From positions 1 to 8,649 of the forward strand of contig MWEV01000107.1 of the NCBI GenBank assembly GCA_002071245.1: a stretch of DNA of 8,649 nt, in the 5' to 3' direction. Positions 1-6,924 of this stretch are shown piece after piece. Numbering within the stretch: the first letter of the stretch is position 1; every line of letters starts with the position of its first letter. Source of the DNA: Deltaproteobacteria bacterium ADurb.Bin026. GTDB lineage: Bacteria; Desulfobacterota; Syntrophorhabdia; Syntrophorhabdales; Syntrophorhabdaceae. Under the pieces are notes generated by a model that worked only from the letters and a program-made list of their open reading frames with translations, searched no databases and was not told where the DNA came from. Position numbers and translations under genes: made by a program.

Positions 1-729
1 GATTTTTTGGGCATCGACCCCATAAAAGAACCTATTCCCATAATGCCTGCCCAACACTACTCAATGGGTGGCATCGATACCAACGAAAAGTGTGAAACAC
101 TTATTAAGGGATTTTATGCAGCAGGTGAATGTGCCTGCGTCAGTGTACACGGAGGAAACAGGCTCGGCGGAAATTCCCTTCTTGATACCATTGTTTTTGG
201 TAAACTTGGCGCAATATCCATTGATGAATATCTTTTATCAAACAAAATCGAGCCAAACGAAAGGCTTCTCATCAACAAACAACAGGAGGTTGAAAAAAAG
301 ATACAGAAAATGGCAAGCCCAGGAGGAGAAAAGCCATTCAAGATACTCGATGAATTGAGAAAAACCATGAGTCAATATGTAGGCATATTCAGAACAAAAG
401 AAGAACTGCAGACAGGCTTGAACAAGATCCTTGAATTAAGAGAACGCTACAAAAACATCACTATATCTTCACCAAAACTATTTATGAATTACGAACTGAT
501 TGGCGCTCTCGAACTTGAATATATGTTTGATATAGGTCATATCATTACGCTTGGGGCTTTACTCAGGGAGGAAAGCAGAGGCGCGCATTCGAGGAGAGAT
601 TTTCCCCAAAGAAATGATGCGGACTGGTTAAAACATACACTTGCCGCATATGGTAGCGATGGGGAACCTGTGATATATTATAAGGATGTCATGATAACCA
701 AATATCAGCCTATGGAGAGGAAATATTGA
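1..729 (+). CDS. sdhA: Succinate dehydrogenase/fumarate reductase flavoprotein subunit, C-terminal part (5' end outside window)
   Basis: This is the FAD-bearing catalytic subunit of a succinate:quinone oxidoreductase or fumarate reductase, which interconverts succinate and fumarate on the membrane face of the enzyme. The frame is open from base 1, so the gene begins before the window. About 242 residues are visible out of roughly 570-600 usual for the family. Numbering from the window edge, the motif MPAQHYSMGG carries the conserved substrate-site His (His19). GFYAAGECACVSVHG holds the FAD-contacting Glu43. GGNRLGGNSLLD supplies the conserved substrate-binding Arg54. The C-terminal signature RGAHSRRDFPQRN and the DW that follows are also typical of SdhA/FrdA. 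The stop codon overlaps the start of the iron-sulfur subunit gene by four bases (TTGA). The sequence does not settle whether the enzyme runs as SDH or FRD in the cell. The family assignment is very secure. Confidence 0.96.
   Translation, partial: DFLGIDPIKEPIPIMPAQHYSMGGIDTNEKCETLIKGFYAAGECACVSVHGGNRLGGNSLLDTIVFGKLGAISIDEYLLSNKIEPNERLLINKQQEVEKKIQKMASPGGEKPFKILDELRKTMSQYVGIFRTKEELQTGLNKILELRERYKNITISSPKLFMNYELIGALELEYMFDIGHIITLGALLREESRGAHSRRDFPQRNDADWLKHTLAAYGSDGEPVIYYKDVMITKYQPMERKY
714..720 (+). promoter_or_regulatory. Ribosome binding site for sdhB (supports TTG start)
   Basis: GGAGAGG lies inside the last codons of the flavoprotein gene, five bases before the TTG at 726. No ATG or GTG occurs early in the sdhB frame, and a start here gives the usual SdhB length, so this site decides the unusual start codon and implies translational coupling. 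Confidence 0.75.
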
Positions 730-1472
730 GAGGCGACATATACACCTTCAAGATCTTGCGATATGACTCAAGTGAACCTGAAAAAGAACCTTTTTTTCAA
801 TCTTATAACATAAGGGTCATACCCGGATTAACCATCCTGATGACGCTGCTCAGGATCAGAGACGAACTCGACGGAACCCTTGCTTTCAGATCATCTTGCA
901 GATCTGCTGTATGCGGTTCATGCGGTATGGTTATTAATGGGAAAATAGATCTCGCATGCAGAACACAGGCATCATCATTTAACTCTCAAACAATTGTTCT
1001 CGAACCACTTCCAAACATGAACGTGATAAAGGACCTCGTCGTTGATATGACTCCTTTTTGGAATATGTATGAAAAGGTAAAACCATACCTTATAAGGTAT
1101 AGCCCTGACCCAGACAAAGAGATACCCCAAACCGAAGAGGAAAGAAAGAGGATCGATCAGAATGTAAACTGCATACTGTGTGCATCCTGTTATGGGGCAT
1201 GTCCCGTTTTATCAAGGGATCCTGACTATATCGGCCCTGCAGCACTTGCAAAGCTTGAGAGGTTTGTGCTTGACTCAAGAGATGAACGTCCAAAGGCATT
1301 TCTCGAAGCAGTCAACAACGACAAAGGCGTGTGGGGCTGCGATACCGTCTTGAGATGTATAGAAGCCTGCCCTAAAGATGTAAGACCTACCGACTCAATT
1401 GTGGGGTTGAGAAAAGCCCTCGTAAAAAATAGATTGAAAAGGATTTTCGGGAAGGAAAAGGATGAAAATTAA
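726..1472 (+). CDS. sdhB: Succinate dehydrogenase/fumarate reductase iron-sulfur subunit
   Basis: This 248-residue electron-transfer subunit passes electrons between the flavin of SdhA and quinone. All cluster ligands are present. Cys58, Cys63, Cys66 and Cys78 form the plant-type [2Fe-2S] site. Cys149, Cys152, Cys155 and Cys215 would hold [4Fe-4S], and Cys159, Cys205 and Cys211 would hold [3Fe-4S], assigned by the spacing known in E. coli SdhB. The second ferredoxin motif (GCDTVLRCIEACP) has three cysteines, as expected for a 3Fe cluster. Compared by eye with E. coli SdhB, the quinone-site Trp164 and His207 correspond to Arg164 and Asp206, so the quinone site is not of the E. coli type. The start is TTG at 726, overlapping the flavoprotein stop by four bases and preceded by GGAGAGG. 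The 3' end overlaps the Rieske gene by 11 bases. No sdhC or sdhD follows; an anchor could lie upstream of the window. Confidence 0.95.
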   Translation: MRGDIYTFKILRYDSSEPEKEPFFQSYNIRVIPGLTILMTLLRIRDELDGTLAFRSSCRSAVCGSCGMVINGKIDLACRTQASSFNSQTIVLEPLPNMNVIKDLVVDMTPFWNMYEKVKPYLIRYSPDPDKEIPQTEEERKRIDQNVNCILCASCYGACPVLSRDPDYIGPAALAKLERFVLDSRDERPKAFLEAVNNDKGVWGCDTVLRCIEACPKDVRPTDSIVGLRKALVKNRLKRIFGKEKDEN

Positions 1473-1932
1473 CTACTCTCTTATCACAAGGAGAACCTTT
1501 CTTAACACCTTATTCGGCGGTTGGATATTCGCCATGTTATCTGGAAGTTTATATGCCCTCTTGAAATTTGCATTTCCCACGCTTGGAAAAGAGCCTGATT
1601 TTGTTGTGCTAAATGCAAACGATTTTTTGAACATTCCTCCTAATTCAGTAAAGCCGTTTGCCTGGGGTGGAAAACTTGGATTTTTCTTTAAAAAGGAAAA
1701 CGGAACCACCACTGCCTTAAAAGGTGTATGCACACACATGGAATGCAACGTCACGTACAAACCAGAACTTAAGAAATTTTATTGTGCATGCCATAAAGGA
1801 TGGTTTGATCAAGATGGAAAAAACATTGAGGGTCCTCCACCAAAACCACTCGAATTCTTTGACATAAAGGTGGAAAACGAAAAGCTGATTGTAGCCAGAA
1901 AGGGGTTTAAGGTTGAGCTGCCAAAGGCTTAA
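1462..1932 (+). CDS. Rieske [2Fe-2S] iron-sulfur protein of a bc-type complex
   Basis: This 156-residue protein carries the high-potential cluster that takes the first electron from quinol at the Qo site of a cytochrome bc complex. The N-terminus has a twin-arginine motif (TRRTFLN, Arg10-Arg11) followed by a hydrophobic segment at about 17-40. This is the usual Tat-exported, uncleaved membrane anchor that places the soluble head on the outer face. Box 1 is CTHMEC (ligands Cys90 and His92) and box 2 is CACHKGWF (ligands Cys108 and His111). Cys95 and Cys110 are placed to form the stabilising disulfide of bc/b6f Rieske proteins. GPPPKPL at about 124-130 matches the proline loop covering the cluster. 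The ATG at 1462 overlaps sdhB by 11 bases and has AAGGA just upstream. The next gene, cytochrome b, begins inside this one. It could equally be called QcrA- or PetC-like, so I give no symbol. Confidence 0.94.
   Translation: MKINYSLITRRTFLNTLFGGWIFAMLSGSLYALLKFAFPTLGKEPDFVVLNANDFLNIPPNSVKPFAWGGKLGFFFKKENGTTTALKGVCTHMECNVTYKPELKKFYCACHKGWFDQDGKNIEGPPPKPLEFFDIKVENEKLIVARKGFKVELPKA
1899..1905 (+). promoter_or_regulatory. Ribosome binding site for cytochrome b (supports TTG start)
   Basis: AAAGGGG lies seven bases before TTG 1913, inside the Rieske gene. No ATG or GTG lies near the expected N-terminus in this frame, so this site supports the TTG. An ATT at 1940 is the only other nearby candidate and lacks a comparable site. 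Confidence 0.6.
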
Positions 1933-2977
1933 GAGTTGGATTGAAGAACGCTATGACGTAGAAGGCATAAAAAGCCTTGTTGCACACAAGGTCATACCCG
2001 TTCATCAATATGATATTTGGTATTATACGGGCGGCATTGCGATGTTTTTCTTCATCCTTCAGTTTATCACGGGAATGGTTCTTTCCATGTATTACATACC
2101 CCATTTGGAACACGCCCACAAAAGCATCATTGAAATTGTCACCAAACTTAATATGGGTTGGTTTTTCCGTTCCGTACATCACTGGGGTGCACAGCTAGCA
2201 ATTATCTTTGTATTCATTCATGTTTTCAGCACTTTACTCCTTAAGGCATACAGAAAACCGAGGGAATTAACATGGGTAACGGGTTTCATGCTACTGACGA
2301 TATCGATATTATTCGGTTTAAGTGGATACTTACTGCTTTGGGACGAAAGGGCATTTGCAGCCGTCAGGGTAGCAACAGGAGGTGCAGGAAATCTTCCACT
2401 TGTTGGCGGTTTCATAAAGGCCTTTTTGAGGGGCGGCATTGATGTGACAGGTGAAACACTCACAAGGTTTTACGCATTCCATGTAGCCATTCTTCCAATC
2501 ATCACAATCCTGCTCACCGTAATTCATCTGATGCTTGTTCAAATGCAGGGCATGAGCATCCCTGTCTCAATAGAAAAAAAACAGCATAAAACAATGCTGT
2601 TCTTTCCAAATATGTTTTATAAAGACCTTATAATATGGCTCATCATGCTTGGCATAATGGTATCGCTGGCAGTATTTTTTCCTCCTGAAATCGGAAAAAA
2701 GGCTGATGCCCTCGCTCCACCACCCGAGAATATAAAACCTGAATGGTATTTTTTATTTCTTTTTCAGACATTAAAGCTATTCCCGGGTGAAATCCTCGGA
2801 CTGAACGGCGAAACAGTCGCTATTATTATAATTTCGTTGGGCATTCTGTTTTTCTTTCTCATTCCATTTTTTGACAAAAAATCAAGTCGCGGTGAACCAA
2901 GCCCTCTGTTTACATGGATCGGCATAATATACACCTTATATTTTGTCGTCATGACTTTAATCGGTTTCGTAACATAG
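1913..2977 (+). CDS. Cytochrome b of a bc-type complex, b6 and subunit IV parts fused
   Basis: This 354-residue membrane protein is the di-heme quinol-oxidising core of a bc complex. Seven membrane helices can be read, at about 37-59, 85-110, 121-142, 187-210, 237-256, 300-319 and 332-352. This is the count of b6 (four) plus subunit IV (three), one fewer than mitochondrial cytochrome b. Heme ligands are His89 (RSVHHWGA) and His103 in helix B, and His190 and His205 in helix D. The 15-residue step in helix D and the string TLTRFY resemble b6 rather than mitochondrial cytochrome b. The Qo-site PEWY is at 276-279. The Cys that binds the extra heme c of chloroplast b6 is Tyr38 here. The usual LPWD turn of the Qo region reads LLWD (140-144 region). 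TTG 1913 has AAAGGGG seven bases upstream and overlaps the Rieske gene by 20 bases, which implies coupled translation. No cytochrome c partner gene is visible downstream. Confidence 0.94.
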   Translation: MSCQRLKSWIEERYDVEGIKSLVAHKVIPVHQYDIWYYTGGIAMFFFILQFITGMVLSMYYIPHLEHAHKSIIEIVTKLNMGWFFRSVHHWGAQLAIIFVFIHVFSTLLLKAYRKPRELTWVTGFMLLTISILFGLSGYLLLWDERAFAAVRVATGGAGNLPLVGGFIKAFLRGGIDVTGETLTRFYAFHVAILPIITILLTVIHLMLVQMQGMSIPVSIEKKQHKTMLFFPNMFYKDLIIWLIMLGIMVSLAVFFPPEIGKKADALAPPPENIKPEWYFLFLFQTLKLFPGEILGLNGETVAIIIISLGILFFFLIPFFDKKSSRGEPSPLFTWIGIIYTLYFVVMTLIGFVT

Positions 2978-2989
2978 GAGCATTTAAAG

Positions 2990-3235
2990 ATGAAAAGATT
3001 TTTTTTGTCACTGATCCTTGTTCTTTCAAATAGCATATTCCTGTTTGCAGAAGAGAAGATCGAAATATTCCCTTCGGTTCCTTTCGACCAATTTATAGTT
3101 TATCAAAATCTTGCAATCTTCTGGGTTGCTATTATCGGCCTTATAGTAATAATCAGGATGAAACTCAGAGAGTTCGAGAGAATTCAGAAAATGGGTATAG
3201 ATAAGGAAGAAAAAGATATTCCTCTCCTTGACTAA
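2990..3235 (+). CDS. Small signal/membrane-anchored protein, putative accessory subunit of the respiratory cluster
   Basis: I do not recognise this 81-residue protein as a named family. It has a hydrophobic N-terminal segment at about 3-20 ending in FAEE, which could be a signal peptide. A short polar stretch follows, then a second hydrophobic helix at about 40-57 and a charged, basic/acidic tail (KLREFERIQKMG onward) that would lie in the cytoplasm. There is no CXXCH heme motif and there are no cysteines. It begins 12 bases after cytochrome b with AGGAG at 2976-2980, so it is almost certainly in the same operon. Its size and topology resemble the small single-helix subunits that stabilise respiratory complexes, such as those of bc/b6f or oxidase complexes. 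That role is inferred from position only. An assembly factor is the main alternative. Confidence 0.75.
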   Translation: MKRFFLSLILVLSNSIFLFAEEKIEIFPSVPFDQFIVYQNLAIFWVAIIGLIVIIRMKLREFERIQKMGIDKEEKDIPLLD

Positions 3236-3268
3236 TAACACTTAAATCGATTATCATCTATTCAAGCA

Positions 3269-5176
3269 ATGCACACTTCGATCACACGAAACACACTCAT
3301 GTCTCCTTCAGGCATAGACAGGTTGTTGTCATTACCTCAGGAGCATGAAATATACAGTTCTTTTTTAGATATTTTATTAAAATTTCAGGATATCAAAAAA
3401 TTTGCAAGCGAAATACACACAGAAATTCATCTAATTAAACCCATCCTTAAAATACTGGGATATACATATGAATCCAAACCAAAATTTTTCGATGAAAATA
3501 TAAAAAATCCTGATGTAGCGCTTTTTGCAGATGAACAGGAAAAATCAAGGGTATCCCAACTATGGGGAACAAAAGAATACTTTAGTTCGGCAATAGGACT
3601 CCTTCAGCTAAAACGTTATGGTAGGTCTCTTGATAAGGGGATTAGTGGATTTTATCTGGAATTCGAAAACAAGATCCCTATCTACCAGCTTTTTTACATA
3701 CTGAAGAATGTAAAAACACCTTGGGGCGTATTGACAAACGGCCGAAGCTGGATTCTTCTGAAAAAACCATATGCCTACGAAAAAAGGCTCATCGAGATAG
3801 ATATAGAAAAGGCGCTGATCGACGGCGACGAAGAAACGCTGCATCTTTTTTTCAATATCTTTTCGTTGAATAGTTTAAAAAATGTGCTTCCCGAGATCAT
3901 AGAAAGCGAAAGAAAGGAACTCATAAACATCTTAATAGAAAAAAAGGCATCCTGCAGAAGCTCCATATCGGGGATAAAAAAGAAGGCTGAGATATATCCA
4001 AAACTTATAGATACGTACAGAGCCTTTTTCCCCTCTGAACGATTCGATATTACTGAATCATTTCTAAATGAAAAAGGCGTAAAGATCGAAGAACATACCC
4101 ATGATGCACCAACAAACATCAATAAATACAACACGATGGATATATTCAACTATCTTTTTATCAAGAGGGGTTATGAATACAAACTGAATATCGAAGAGAT
4201 ATTTCTGAACAACAATGCAACCCGTCTCACAAAAGAAAACCTTTTCAGGTTAAAAGTACTTGATATGACGCCCAACTTGGGGTCGTTAAGCTCGCAAATA
4301 ATCGAAGGTCTTTCCTATCTGTCTTTTGTTCTGCCTTACCATGAGAGAAATACCTTCGTTGCAGAGTGGGAGGACGAACATTCTCTCAAACGTTTTATAA
4401 TTCAAAACATAATGTTCGGCATCGAAAGGTCTCATTTGATGTTTGATATATTGACCCATATCTTCCAAACACGCTTTGATTCGGGTGCACCACACTACAG
4501 ACTTGGGAATCCGCTCATCGGCATGTCCATCAAAGATATATTATACTATTATGATGAAAAGGACCAACTTGGTCTTTTCAATAAGAGTCCGAGGGATTTG
4601 ATCAACGAAATCAAGGAAATGTATAAACTATATTTTTCCCTATCTGATAAAATAAAAGAAGATGTCGAAATAAAAAAAGATATGGACATGAGATTAAATA
4701 CATACAAGGAAAGAATAAAGGATGTAATGGATGTAATTACTGCGTCCCATTTTGCAAAGATTATTGACAGCAAAAAGATCCGTGATTTGATATTCAGCCT
4801 TGACAGCGACGCTTTGACATGGGAGCATATCAGGAAAAAAAACTGGTTTCTAGAAGCAAAAGAGATTGCCAACAAAAATGGATTTTTTCATTTGGAGATC
4901 AATTTTCCCTTCTTGCTTCACAACGCATTCGATTACATATTTGTCCAGCCTACATTGAGTTACATATGGGAAGATGAAATCCCTGCTGTTGAAGCCACAA
5001 CAGCATATATAAAAAGGGGGATGACATATCTTAAGCAGGAAGGCAAAATGATAATTTGTTTTGAACGTATCTGGGATGCACTAATCGAAGAACTGAACAA
5101 GTCAAAAAAATACATCTATGAGATAAAGGAAAACTACATAGTCGTTCGCAGAAAACTTGACAAATTATTCACTTAA
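3269..5176 (+). CDS. Type IIG restriction-modification-like protein with degenerate methyltransferase motifs
   Basis: This 635-residue protein follows the plan of type IIG (Eco57I-like) restriction-methylation enzymes. The N-terminal part resembles their PD-(D/E)XK nuclease: PDVALF (Asp82), then QLKRYGRSLD (Gln113-Leu-Lys115, where Glu-x-Lys is usual), then LTNGRSWILLK (155-165). The middle follows an N6-adenine methyltransferase but with altered motifs. Motif I reads LDMTPNLGS (331-339) instead of LDPACGSGS. The GIERSHLMFD (384-393) and GNPLIG (413-418) segments still match GVD-type and GNSLIG landmarks. Motif IV reads FDYIFVQPTLS (554-564) where GNPPY is expected. The C-terminus is short, ending about 70 residues after motif IV without a recognisable target-recognition domain; complete enzymes are often near 900-1,200 residues. 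Methylation activity is therefore unlikely; DNA binding or cleavage is open. The start is uncertain: ATG 3269 and ATG 3299 both lack a clear ribosome site. It lies 33 bases after the respiratory operon with no terminator visible. Confidence 0.8.
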   Translation: MHTSITRNTLMSPSGIDRLLSLPQEHEIYSSFLDILLKFQDIKKFASEIHTEIHLIKPILKILGYTYESKPKFFDENIKNPDVALFADEQEKSRVSQLWGTKEYFSSAIGLLQLKRYGRSLDKGISGFYLEFENKIPIYQLFYILKNVKTPWGVLTNGRSWILLKKPYAYEKRLIEIDIEKALIDGDEETLHLFFNIFSLNSLKNVLPEIIESERKELINILIEKKASCRSSISGIKKKAEIYPKLIDTYRAFFPSERFDITESFLNEKGVKIEEHTHDAPTNINKYNTMDIFNYLFIKRGYEYKLNIEEIFLNNNATRLTKENLFRLKVLDMTPNLGSLSSQIIEGLSYLSFVLPYHERNTFVAEWEDEHSLKRFIIQNIMFGIERSHLMFDILTHIFQTRFDSGAPHYRLGNPLIGMSIKDILYYYDEKDQLGLFNKSPRDLINEIKEMYKLYFSLSDKIKEDVEIKKDMDMRLNTYKERIKDVMDVITASHFAKIIDSKKIRDLIFSLDSDALTWEHIRKKNWFLEAKEIANKNGFFHLEINFPFLLHNAFDYIFVQPTLSYIWEDEIPAVEATTAYIKRGMTYLKQEGKMIICFERIWDALIEELNKSKKYIYEIKENYIVVRRKLDKLFT

Positions 5177-5898
5177 AGCAAAATCTCCATACCATCCTCT
5201 GCCATTAGATAAGGGGCATGGAGCACACCCCTGTAGTCTTCCCATTCAGGATAAAGATGGGACAACAAAACCTTTTTTGGTACCGCCTTTTTAACTATCC
5301 TTTCTAGCGTATTCAGATTCAGATGTCCTTTTACCTTTTTCTCGGGAAATGCACAATCAACGACAAGGATATCAGTCCCCTGTGCAAGCTTGGCAAGATT
5401 GACTGAATAGTCAGTATCCCCTGAAAAAACTGCGCTTTTGCCGTCTGAATCAATTCTAATGCCAACACTTTCCTTATTATGATTGACCCTTGCTGCTCGA
5501 GCCTTGATATCAAAAATTTCAACAGCTTCTCCTTGAAAACTGTACAGCTTTAGCTCATATAATTTCGGTAAAATCCATGGATATACTTTGGAAAGATTTT
5601 TATAGAATCTCAGCATCCCATGACCTGCCGCAATAAACAAGGGTTTAGTGCGCATCACTTCGCCGTAATTGCAGGCAAAGAAGAATGTTGACAAATCTGC
5701 CGTATGATCAACATGAAAATGTGTGATAAAAATTACGTCGATATCGTCCACACTGTAACCAAATTCGAGAAGCCTCCTCACAACAGAAGGTCCTATGTCA
5801 ACCAAGATATTACATTTCTCGGTTATAACCAGATATGCCGAAGAAACCCTTTTTAAAGACGGGATAGCTGTTCCTGAACCAAGAACCTTTATCTTCAT
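5173..5898 (-). CDS. Metallo-beta-lactamase-fold hydrolase, RNase Z-like
   Basis: This 241-residue cytosolic protein carries a full metal-binding set of the metallo-beta-lactamase fold. It has THFHVDH (His60, His62, Asp64, His65), His140, Asp161 in FSGDTDYS, and His214 in LSHLYPEW. His191 in KGHLN is also placed like a family histidine. The N-terminal VLGSGTAIPS and the FSGDTDYS segment resemble the ElaC/RNase Z branch, whose members cleave phosphodiesters such as the tRNA 3' trailer. At 241 residues it is shorter than typical RNase Z (about 300), and I see no long flexible-arm insertion, so a different phosphodiester or ester substrate is possible. ATG 5898 has AAGGGGG about 11 bases upstream. 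It lies 41 bases after the epimerase stop codon, and the two are probably co-transcribed. Its stop overlaps the stop of the convergent restriction-like gene, so there is no room for an intergenic terminator. Confidence 0.9.
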   Translation of the reverse strand: MKIKVLGSGTAIPSLKRVSSAYLVITEKCNILVDIGPSVVRRLLEFGYSVDDIDVIFITHFHVDHTADLSTFFFACNYGEVMRTKPLFIAAGHGMLRFYKNLSKVYPWILPKLYELKLYSFQGEAVEIFDIKARAARVNHNKESVGIRIDSDGKSAVFSGDTDYSVNLAKLAQGTDILVVDCAFPEKKVKGHLNLNTLERIVKKAVPKKVLLSHLYPEWEDYRGVLHAPYLMAEDGMEILL

Positions 5899-5939
5899 CG
5901 TTAAAAATTCCCCCTTAGGATTTGAATTAATTTTGCCAT

Positions 5940-6896
5940 TTAAGCCTTATTAAGATACCACTCTACGGTTTCAGATAAACCATCATTCAGGCCATATCCA
6001 GCCTCCCAACCAAGCTCTTTTTTCGCCCTCGATACATCAAGCGTACTCGCCCTTATCTCCCCTGCCCTTGCAAAACCATGTCTTGGTTCATTGAATGCTT
6101 CTGGAATCTTCACACCCTTTTTTCTTAACGCATTAATTATGCTATTATACAAATCACGTGTACATGTGCCCTTCCCTGTGCCAATATTAAATATGCCCAC
6201 TTTTTCACCTTCTGAAGCAATTAGACTTGCCCGTGCTATATCCTTCACATAACAGTAATCACGTACCATCCCATCTTCTTCGCCCTCAAAATAGTATAAT
6301 GTTGGATGCTGTCCTGCAAGCAGGCTTTCTGTAAAGATAGACACCACACCAGCTTCGCCGTGAGGAATTTGTCTTGGCCCGTAAACATTGCTATATCTCA
6401 AAATCGTATAATTGAGATTAAACTGGCCATAATAATATCTTATGTATTTTTCACCTGAAAACTTTGAAATCGCATAAGGCGATGCCGGCTCAGGAACATA
6501 GTCTTCTGCTGTAGGGATTTTATCCGCATCACCGTATATTGCGCCTCCTGTTGAGGCAAATATGAATTTTTTAACACCATATTTTTTTGACAATTCGAGT
6601 AGTCTGATTGTCCCCTTAATATTAACCTCAGCATCAAACAACGGTATCTTCGCTGACAAAGGTACAGATATCTGTGCGGCATGGTGATTGACAATATCAG
6701 GTCTTTCCTGCTCAAAAATCTCTTCTATCCCATCATCGCATATACTTGCAATATGAAGCCTTGCCTTATCATTCTTATTTTCTGTCTTGCCTGTCGACAA
6801 ATCATCAACTATGACAACATCATAGCCTCTTTCAACAAATCCATCCACCACATGAGAACCGATAAACCCACATCCACCAGTTACAAGAACCTTCAT
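5940..6896 (-). CDS. NAD-dependent sugar-nucleotide epimerase, UDP-glucose 4-epimerase-like (extended SDR)
   Basis: This 318-residue extended short-chain dehydrogenase most resembles UDP-glucose 4-epimerases, which interconvert UDP-glucose and UDP-galactose for cell-surface polysaccharides. The Rossmann motif TGGCGFIGSH (6-15; Gly7, Gly10, Gly13) and VDDLSTG with Asp31/Asp32 ending strand 2 indicate NAD binding. The catalytic set is Ser115/Thr116 (ASTGGAIYG), Tyr141 and Lys145 (YAISK). RDYCYVKDIA (from Arg212) and NIGTGKGT are standard sugar-nucleotide binding and family landmarks. The start at 6896 is chosen because MKVLVTGG is the family N-terminus and GGAGG lies four bases before it. The frame stays open 33 codons further upstream, but that extension has no family counterpart. 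It is the first gene of a likely two-gene minus-strand unit. The exact sugar cannot be told from sequence; UDP-GlcNAc or UDP-glucuronate epimerase are alternatives. Confidence 0.92.
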   Translation of the reverse strand: MKVLVTGGCGFIGSHVVDGFVERGYDVVIVDDLSTGKTENKNDKARLHIASICDDGIEEIFEQERPDIVNHHAAQISVPLSAKIPLFDAEVNIKGTIRLLELSKKYGVKKFIFASTGGAIYGDADKIPTAEDYVPEPASPYAISKFSGEKYIRYYYGQFNLNYTILRYSNVYGPRQIPHGEAGVVSIFTESLLAGQHPTLYYFEGEEDGMVRDYCYVKDIARASLIASEGEKVGIFNIGTGKGTCTRDLYNSIINALRKKGVKIPEAFNEPRHGFARAGEIRASTLDVSRAKKELGWEAGYGLNDGLSETVEWYLNKA

Positions 6897-6900
6897 AAAA

Positions 6901-6905
6901 CCTCC
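6901..6905 (-). promoter_or_regulatory. Ribosome binding site for the epimerase (decides start at 6896)
   Basis: The minus strand reads GGAGG four bases before ATG 6896. This rules in the internal methionine over the longer open frame reaching 6995, which would add a spurious hydrophobic N-terminus. Confidence 0.8.
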
Positions 6906-6924
6906 ATCAATATCTTTAAATTGA

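Noticed and set aside
114..368. Minus-strand open frame opposite the flavoprotein gene
   Set aside because: It lies wholly against a strongly conserved SdhA coding region and shows no family features.
3775..4149. Minus-strand open frame of 124 codons inside the restriction-like gene
   Set aside because: Ser/Ile/Phe-rich composition typical of an antisense shadow, no ribosome site, no recognisable motif.
4549..4875. Minus-strand open frame of 108 codons inside the restriction-like gene
   Set aside because: Low-complexity hydrophobic translation opposite a lysine-rich coding stretch; a shadow frame.
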